Of a DNA stretch of 64,000 nucleotides, positions 57,489-64,000 are shown in pieces. The notes beneath the pieces are model-generated. The model did no database searches. It worked only from the letters and a program-made list of their open reading frames with translations, and was not told where the DNA came from. Numbering within the stretch: position 1 is the stretch's first letter; the number at the start of each line of letters is the position of its first letter. The stretch is taken from assembly GCA_914767715.1 (NCBI GenBank), contig OU612069.1, forward strand, positions 6,262,001 through 6,326,000. Direction: 5' to 3'. The position numbers and the translations under genes were made by a program. This stretch comes from Membranipora membranacea (lineage: Eukaryota; Bryozoa; Gymnolaemata; Cheilostomatida; Membraniporidae).

Positions 57489-60070
57489 ATTTTTACCAGA
57501 AAGTGATGACGTAACGGAGTCATTTGCCCAATAATCAAGTTATTGATGTTCCTAAACTGGTTTGGCAGATCAAGCAAAATTTATCAAGCTGGTCTACATT
57601 GCCATACAGAGCAGCGCCAATCTTTCTTGCGCTAATTAACAACAGTCCAAGGCTGTGAATAACATCCTAAAACTCTGTTGATTTGATGACTGCTGGCCTG
57701 ATTCATACCTGGGGTGTATTGCTATGTAGGCGAATTGAGATTTTCAATCCAAGAATAATTCTTGCCAAAGTAATTGTTATTATTATAATTACGAAATTAT
57801 AGATATACTTGGTTGTTTTATAAATACAGGATTTTCAAGTGGGGGATATGGAGTTAAAGTTATCACAAATATTTTCCTGAATTAATATCATGGTTATTAA
57901 TTATGGTTATTAATGTACTGTACAACTATCGGTTAGAAACGGTGTCGTTTGCTTATTTAAGCCTGCATGACGAGAATAAGTAGCACTTTTAACAGCATGA
58001 TAAGAGCTTTTGAATTTGTAACAACAGGATTCCTAATTTGGCAATACGTGGGCGTTGACTTGTGATACAGATAGTAGTTTGAACTTGATCTGTGCTGCCC
58101 AAAACTGCTTATTATTATTATGATTTATTATGATATTGATTGTTTATTTTAGCCAATTGTTACATATTAAATAAAATTATTTTCAGTTGCAAAGACTATG
58201 AGCCAGCCTGCCAGCGTGTCAGACAATGAACAAAACTAATTAAGGAAGTATAGCCTCATATCTGACTGTGCATTGATACAATGGTAAATCGTTGATTTTT
58301 ATTTTTAAACACCAACCCGAGGTGTGTGGCTGATGAGATTCGAAACGTTCCACATGTGTCCATGTGCCCCTTGACCATCTGTTGGACAAATTTAACGGGA
58401 CAACCTTTTCTAAAAAGGCATAAGCAGATTTGTTTTAATGGACATACAGTTTTGGCTGAATGGATAAACCAAATTGAATGGCGAATCTTTTTTCAGCTCA
58501 ATGACCTCCTCCCACTTGCCCTAAATGAAATTACATTGGCGGCAGAGCGTTTTTAGGCTGATCAATCCAACAAGCCACCTGGGAAAGAGGTATGTGTCGG
58601 GTATACCATGAATTGGCTACATTTTTTTCATAGAAACAGAGGGGCGACAAAAAATTACATAGTATACAACATGTATTATTGAACCTCATCAGGACAGACC
58701 TAAATAGACCAAGATGAACATGCATGCTATGGCTGGTTCATGCCACAAGGTTAAAATTAAAAAACCGCACAATTCATCCTTATATTAACTGATATGGCAC
58801 TTGTATGCACTTCTTGTGACACGCCTATTAAGACAATAATAGGGGAATGAGTGGCAAAACAGCAGACAGATCAGTTTAATTGTTCCTCCATCTCGAGCCC
58901 ACACTTTGTGAAACTCACTTCATTTTGCAATCATTGATTTAAGTTTCATATTTTGTCAATGCAACGTCTTTGATTTGGTCAAACACCTATTTTCTCTTGA
59001 CATACTCATTCGAGAACAATCTACTGCAGCCTGTCTAGCATTCCTGTATAAGGAGAGCAAGTTGTGATACTGTTGAGATATTTGAATACTAGATGTATAA
59101 AAATGACAAATAGAGAAGGTACACACTCAAAAATCATAACCTTGAAATAATCCTTTGAAAGTATCAAGTTAAACTTCCTCGCATTCAATCCAATTAAAAT
59201 ATTGTTTTGAGCCAATGCACATATTCTAATTGACCACATGACCAGAGCAACACTTGCATCTATTAGAAATGAACTGAACAGAGTTCCAAAACTATTCTTT
59301 CCTGTAAAATTCTAATTAGGTTAATTTTGAAACCATGGTCAACAAATTAAAAAAAAAGTTTCATTTTATTTATTTTTCAATGTAATGCAATGTAATGTAG
59401 AATAATAAGTCATTCTTTCGTTTGTTATTTATCACTTCTGTTGTGACAACTCATGCCCACCCTATTGATTTGATCAAAATTTTTAGCGCTGATTGTTTAT
59501 CATTCTTTTGCTAATCTGCTAATCAATTTCGACCTAAGATCACCTCCAGTATGCAGTAAATTTATTACTTTGTGAGGCCTTACGTTGTTCTCTAGGCTTT
59601 GAGAGTCGAGGTTCCACCCTGAACCCCGTATTGGGAGGTTGTGGGTTGGGGGGGGGGGGGGAGGCTTACAGCGCTTCTCCCAAAGCTGAGAATAACTGAT
59701 ATGACACTGCGCTGCACAGGATAGTCAATGATGGCAGGCTCACATTCAAAAGCTAGAAGTCTGTTTAGGGAGCTCAAATCTGAGCAACCCTGATTGTCAC
59801 AATGAACAACATGGAAAATGAATTATGGTGATCTATTGATAATATTAGTAAAACTAGTAATTGAAAGATCATTGAACTGAGGAAATTTTAAGTTTGATAG
59901 GCCACATAATCATGAAAACAGCGTCATTTTGCTCTATTTTTCAGTAACAAAGTTGTCTTATTCAAAGGTAATCGGCTACATTCAGTTATTTTTACAGGAT
60001 AATACACCCTTGGCATCGTAACTTTTAACATAATTCTACTTGATAGAGTTGAAAGTCTCAGATTATCACT
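57489..60070 (+). repeat. Segmental duplication, copy 3 of 3
   Basis: Directly follows copy 2. Landmarks as in copy 1 (agaaagtgatgacgtaacgg, gtcgtttgcttatttaagcc, gactatgagccagcctgcca), then the shared end with copy 2 (actgcgctgcacaggatagt, ggataatacacccttggcat). It lacks the microsatellite and the 0.9-kb insertion of copy 1. Confidence 0.8.
58198..58591 (+). pseudogene. Remains of a small unrecognised gene, copy 3 (best second exon)
   Basis: Possible first exon at 58198 (MSQPASVSDNEQN, then a stop). Second exon frame from 58326: ADEIRNVPHVSMCPLTICWT, NLTGQPFLKRHKQICFNGHT, VLAEWINQIEWRIFFQLNDL, LPLALNEITLAAERF, then TAG and ADQSNKPPGKE before gtatgt. In copy 1 the matching position reads W, so the TAG is a later mutation. 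The shared frame over about 75 codons implies a once-coding unit. Function unknown. Confidence 0.45.
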
Positions 60071-60367
60071 ATCAATAAACTGGTCTTATTGACTTACTGT
60101 ACACATTATTTTTATTTTAAATTGGTACACAGTTGATTTATTATTACATGAGGTGATGAGGACTAATTAATTTGCTAAATATAGTCTCATCATGCTGCAT
60201 TTTTGTTCTGGTCGATTATCTTGCAAATTGCCAAAAATAGATATAATTAATTAAATTAATATTATGCTTGATTGATAACTTCCCTCATACTAGGAAAGGT
60301 TGCTCCAACATAATAAAATAATAATAACAATAATGGAAATTTTAATAATAATAATAATGATATATGT

Positions 60368-60607
60368 TTGTATTATGCAAATGAAGCCGCTGACACATTT
60401 GTAGACTACCTGAACTTCTCAATGGAAACATGTATACCAACCAAGCGATTAGTCATACCAGCCAACAACAAAACGTGGATAACTCCTAGTAGGCACTACA
60501 AAGGATTTTTTCAAAATGTTCCAATCATGAAAATAAATACATGGTTGGAACCACATGGGTGTGAAGTTTCCAAATATGTTTTCAAATTTGCTCTGGGAGC
60601 AATATGA
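60368..60607 (+). mobile_element. LINE linker fragment
   Basis: ANEAADTFVDYLNFSMETCI and PTKRLVIPANNKTWITPSRH resemble the stretch between endonuclease and RT of vertebrate/invertebrate LINE ORF2 proteins (the F-x-x-Y-x-x-F-C-x-E-x-C-x-P-T-K and NNK-W-T pattern). No RT follows. The frame ends in TGA at 60607. Confidence 0.45.
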
Positions 60608-60650
60608 GGCAAGCAAATCCAAAATCAAATTTCATTTTAGCAGCCAAAAA

Positions 60651-60796
60651 TATCATCTAGAATTTACAATATTTGATACCAGGCAGAAGCAAAAAAATAG
60701 TGTGTGTAATGTTGCGCTATGACTGCACAACGTTACACACACTCATTTTTGCTACTGCCTGAGATCAAACATTGTAAATTATAGAGTCTAGTTGAT
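60651..60796. repeat. Hairpin element, arms about 60 bp
   Basis: tctagaatttacaatatttg, gcagaagcaaaaaaatagtg and tgtgtaatgttgcgc pair with gttacacacactcatttttg, atcaaacattgtaaattata and gagtctag. The loop is about 10 bases. Confidence 0.8.
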
Positions 60797-60799
60797 ACC

Positions 60800-62560
60800 T
60801 GAAGTATCCATGTTCCATCTTCCCTGGCCGCATATATTCAAACATGTGTACCCATTCCATCAAACATTATGCCAAAATTTATGTATTAAAATGTGATATT
60901 TTGTTAAGCGGTGAAGCAAAATCCATGCTTATTTGATGTAACTTATGTTTTTTTAAAGCTATACAGTAATATATATATATGCTCATGTTTATAGTTTGAT
61001 TTGATTTGATATAGATGATTCTCAGAAAGATCTAGACACTGGTCGGGGTCAAGAAAGAACGACTAACAGCTACCTTGAACCTCACTAATACAATGCTCCT
61101 CGTTGATAATGATAACAGCCAACTAACAGATACTCTCAGCTTACTTAATCTCTTGAGCATTGCACTACATTTTTTGACACCTCTTTTTTTAAGCCTTAGG
61201 ACTATGTTTAGGACTGTAGACACTCTCTGAAGTTCTAGATTTTCAACACTGTTTCGAACTCAATCCCTAAGTTGGCATTAGCTTTTTTTAAAATGCTGGG
61301 ACTTACATGTCCGCCAATTATATATATAATAAACATTGCAAAACTAGATATTTATACATTTCTCTCACATTGATTATGAGACGAAACCATACCAATAGAA
61401 CTACAACAGTGACCCTTGCGCCTTGGCCTACAACTGACTCAACTTGTTTATCACAAGAAAAAGAACTCCCTTTATACCCTGATTAGAGCGTCATGAGCAA
61501 AAATTGTTGACACCCATGCTTTACCAACTTAAAACATGTCCATTACATGCAAGAGCTCAACTATGTTATGGATTATGATCTGCTAGAGAAGAAGTGTCAA
61601 CCAGCCTAAGCAAGCATATCCAAATACTAACAACAGGTGCTTGCAATGCAAGTGAAAATAGTTGTTCATCAAATTGGTCTGCACTGAATATAGCTAAGAT
61701 ATCCCAGTAAAATTTTGGTGATCACTCCCTGATATCACTAGTGAAATAGGTTTATGTACAGCTTAATTGGTACTTCAATCTGAGGTGGGCAAACTACTAT
61801 GCAAGTTGATGTTCAATCTTATATAATATTAGAGAGGACATCACTTGAGTACATATAAATGATGAAATAGTGTGCAAACTTTGTCCATCATGCTCGCATT
61901 TTGTACCAACACAGACAGTTATGGCCTTACCATACTCAGTGATGAATGGTATGAGGATACATGTGTCATTTACACTAAAAATCCATCAGCAACAAAACAA
62001 CAAAAATCATCGCTTGACTTAGACTATGTTCTGTAGAGATATTTAGCAGAGTTTAGTATGAGCTACTGTGATTGGTCTAATTTTGAAAGTTAGACCAATC
62101 ACAGAGGCCATATCAATAGAGTGGCCATATTATTTCATCTTTAGTTTTCTAACTGGCAACTGAAACATGAGATTTTAAAACAGAGAGTACAAGCACTTCT
62201 TCAGAGCTAAACCAAACAAAGTACACACCATCAGAATCAGAAACCTTCAATCTTATCAGATAATTGTATGTTTGGAGTGAAAATGGAGTTTTTCTGTGGA
62301 ATTCAGGCAGCAGTTTGACACTAAATTTCAGTCTTGCCTACTTTAGTTTTCTAGGGTTTTCCATGGTTTTCTAACAATTGCGCTGGGTGCGCATGCTTCA
62401 GATCTATATCCTGAAAAATTTCAAGGCTGTAGGAGGAATAGAAACTGAGATATCTGGGTTTAAAAAACTTGTGTTTTCGAAAATCTGCGCAGTTTTTAGG
62501 CCCTGTCGAGAGTATAAGAATTTGATGACACTTTTCTAAAACGGAAGTTGGTGCATTGTA
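60800..62560. other. No gene recognised; one perfect hairpin
   Basis: No coding exon supported. The only strong structure is the inverted repeat at 62065-62104, listed separately. The segment 62380-62560 may be 5' sequence of the following LINE, but nothing identifies it. Confidence 0.45.
62065..62104. repeat. Perfect 15-bp hairpin
   Basis: ctgtgattggtctaa and ttagaccaatcacag are exact inverses separated by ttttgaaagt. It contains two CCAAT/ATTGG boxes in opposite orientation. Confidence 0.9.
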
Positions 62561-64000
62561 ATGCCTACTCCTAGAATCAGCCGGCTGTTTGGTGAGAGAA
62601 CCCAGGCTTACCAGAGTAACTCAGCTGAACACCGCATATTAAAAGGGCAAGTCCAGAAAGCCATAAGAGAGGCAAAGCATAATCATGCCTCAGATATTGA
62701 GACTAGAATGCAATGTAATAGTAGACTAGCATGGAGTCAGTTGAAGTCAGTCTTGAAATTAAAAGATAATGCAAAAGGGTGCTCTCTTGATTCTGATGTA
62801 TTGAATGCTTTTTTCAATCGTTTTGATAAACAGAGTGAGTGTCCAGACTTACCATCTCGTGAACCTATTTTTGATGGTTTTTTCTTTTGAGGAAGTTTAT
62901 GCAACTCTATGTAATGTACAAACGTGTAAGAGCCCGGGTCCAGACAACATCACCGCAAAAATGCTCAAATGTGCTGCATCCACCCTAGCACAACCCCTGA
63001 CACTGCTTTTTAATCGATCACTTCAGGAAGGTGTTATGCCTAGAGTTTGGAAAACAGCAAATATCAAACCTATTCCTAAGTGTGCAGGGGCATCAGATCC
63101 TAAAGATTTTAGGCCGATAGCCCTCACCTCCATCGTGGGCAAATGTCTCGAGCGTCTGGTTATGAAACGACTCGCACCATTACTAGACGACCCCATCCAG
63201 TTTGCGTATAAGTCTGGTAGGTCTACTGAAGATGCTCTAATCACTCTGATCGACTCGGTAACTGAACATCTTGACAGCAATGCTAAAAATCGGGTCCGAG
63301 CTCTTTTTATAGTCTTTTCTAGTGCTTTTAACACCATCAATCCTGCCACAATAATCAGCAAACTCGATAGCTACAGCATCAATCCTAACATCATCAACTG
63401 GCTATATAACTTCCTTACAAATAGAACACAGCAAGTTATTACATCACTCAACACGTCAAAATCATTGAGCACTTCAACTGAAAGCCCTCAGGGATGCGTC
63501 ATCAGCCCACTGCTATTCTCCTTTTATGTTGTCGATATGCCATCAACAAGCAACATCAAACTAGTAAAACATGCCGGCGACACTGTGATCATTGAATTGT
63601 TGACAGAAAACCAGCCATCTGAACTTCAAACAATGACTAATACCATCAACTCATGGTGCGCGGATAATGACCTAATACTCAATGCAAAGAAAACAAAAGA
63701 AATGGTCATGTGCAATGCAAGGGATAACCCAAGCTACCCACAACTGCTTGTAAACAATACTTCAATTGAGCAGGTAGAACAATTTACATACTTAGGCACC
63801 ATTATTACCAACAAACTGGATTTTACTCTGAACACCCTGAAAACTACAGCGAAAGTCCTTCATAGAGTCAGTAATCACGTTCCACCTGGTTGTGCTATAT
63901 AGTCATCTGAGCGCAGACTCTAAGAAAAAGTTAAAATCTGTGATAAGAACTGCAGGTTACCTATCAGGCGAACTTACGTTCACACCCGTAGACGACCTTG
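62561..64000 (+). mobile_element. LINE ORF2 fragment: linker and reverse transcriptase, damaged, runs off the window
   Basis: Linker from 62561 (SAEHRILKGQVQKAIREAKH), frame change at a T run near 62880, then the RT: CKSPGPDNITAKML, FRPIALTSIVGKCLERLVMK, IQFAYKSGRSTEDALITLID, SPQGCVISPLLFSFYVVDMP. The first catalytic Asp is Val (LFIVFSSAFNTI), and the ADD of the active site is AGD (KHAGDTVI). A stop at 63902 is followed by a matching tail in another frame (HLSADSKKKLKSVIRTAGYL), continuing past the edge. Not active. Similar in type to the CR1/L2-like pieces at 46394 and 34680. Confidence 0.88.

Noticed and set aside
61032-61223. Open frame of 63 codons on - with a basic, Leu-rich peptide
   Set aside because: No family pattern, no splice context, and short.

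Overview
This is a window of an AT-rich animal nuclear genome. The genes are split into short exons with GT-AG introns, the introns are long and full of repeats, and there are LINE, SINE and foldback elements and satellites. The presence of a BMP-type receptor Smad proves a metazoan. The gene mix (one R-Smad, and an LRR-Roc-COR protein carrying a caspase-like domain) would suit a sponge or another invertebrate, but the species cannot be fixed from the sequence alone.

Layout. (1) About 0.9-11.5 kb, + strand: nine exons of a Smad1/5/8-type gene (rest of MH1, linker with a PPGY motif, MH2, C-terminal TSVS). The 5' end lies before the window. The introns hold minisatellites, two small inverted-repeat element families and a recent 160-bp duplication. 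The last codons and stop begin a tandem array of about 148-bp units (11.49-12.61 kb). One MH2 exon carries a one-base deletion relative to the expected frame. (2) 12.6-19.2 kb: no convincing gene; a 1.2-kb foldback element, dispersed repeats and a 2-kb satellite. (3) 20.1-27.3 kb, + strand: a set of small exons, mostly phase 1 at both ends, for an acidic, tyrosine-rich protein I do not recognise. (4) 27.5-32.3 kb: a nested complex of long inverted repeats with tRNA-like segments, and a tRNA-derived SINE inside. (5) 33.0-38.7 kb, + strand: a decayed or indel-rich gene for a low-complexity, basic, Ser/Pro-rich protein with an RVSF (PP1-docking-like) motif, split by an antisense LINE fragment. 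(6) 40.7-52.2 kb, - strand: the 3' five exons of a gene encoding LRRs, a Roc GTPase, COR and a C-terminal caspase-like domain. A PHD-finger/AP-endonuclease LINE lies antisense in its large intron. (7) 48.3-60.1 kb: three diverged copies of a 2.6-3 kb segment carrying remains of a small unrecognised gene. (8) 60.3 kb to the end: LINE remnants, including a reverse transcriptase with damaged catalytic aspartates running off the window edge.

The most notable item is the LRR-Roc-COR-caspase gene. Read in order, it has the parts of a sensor (LRR), a GTP-driven switch with a dimerisation module (Roc-COR) and a proteolytic effector (caspase fold) in one chain. Single-base frame breaks occur in several unrelated coding stretches (Smad, the RVSF gene, the LINEs), so some could be assembly indels rather than true decay.
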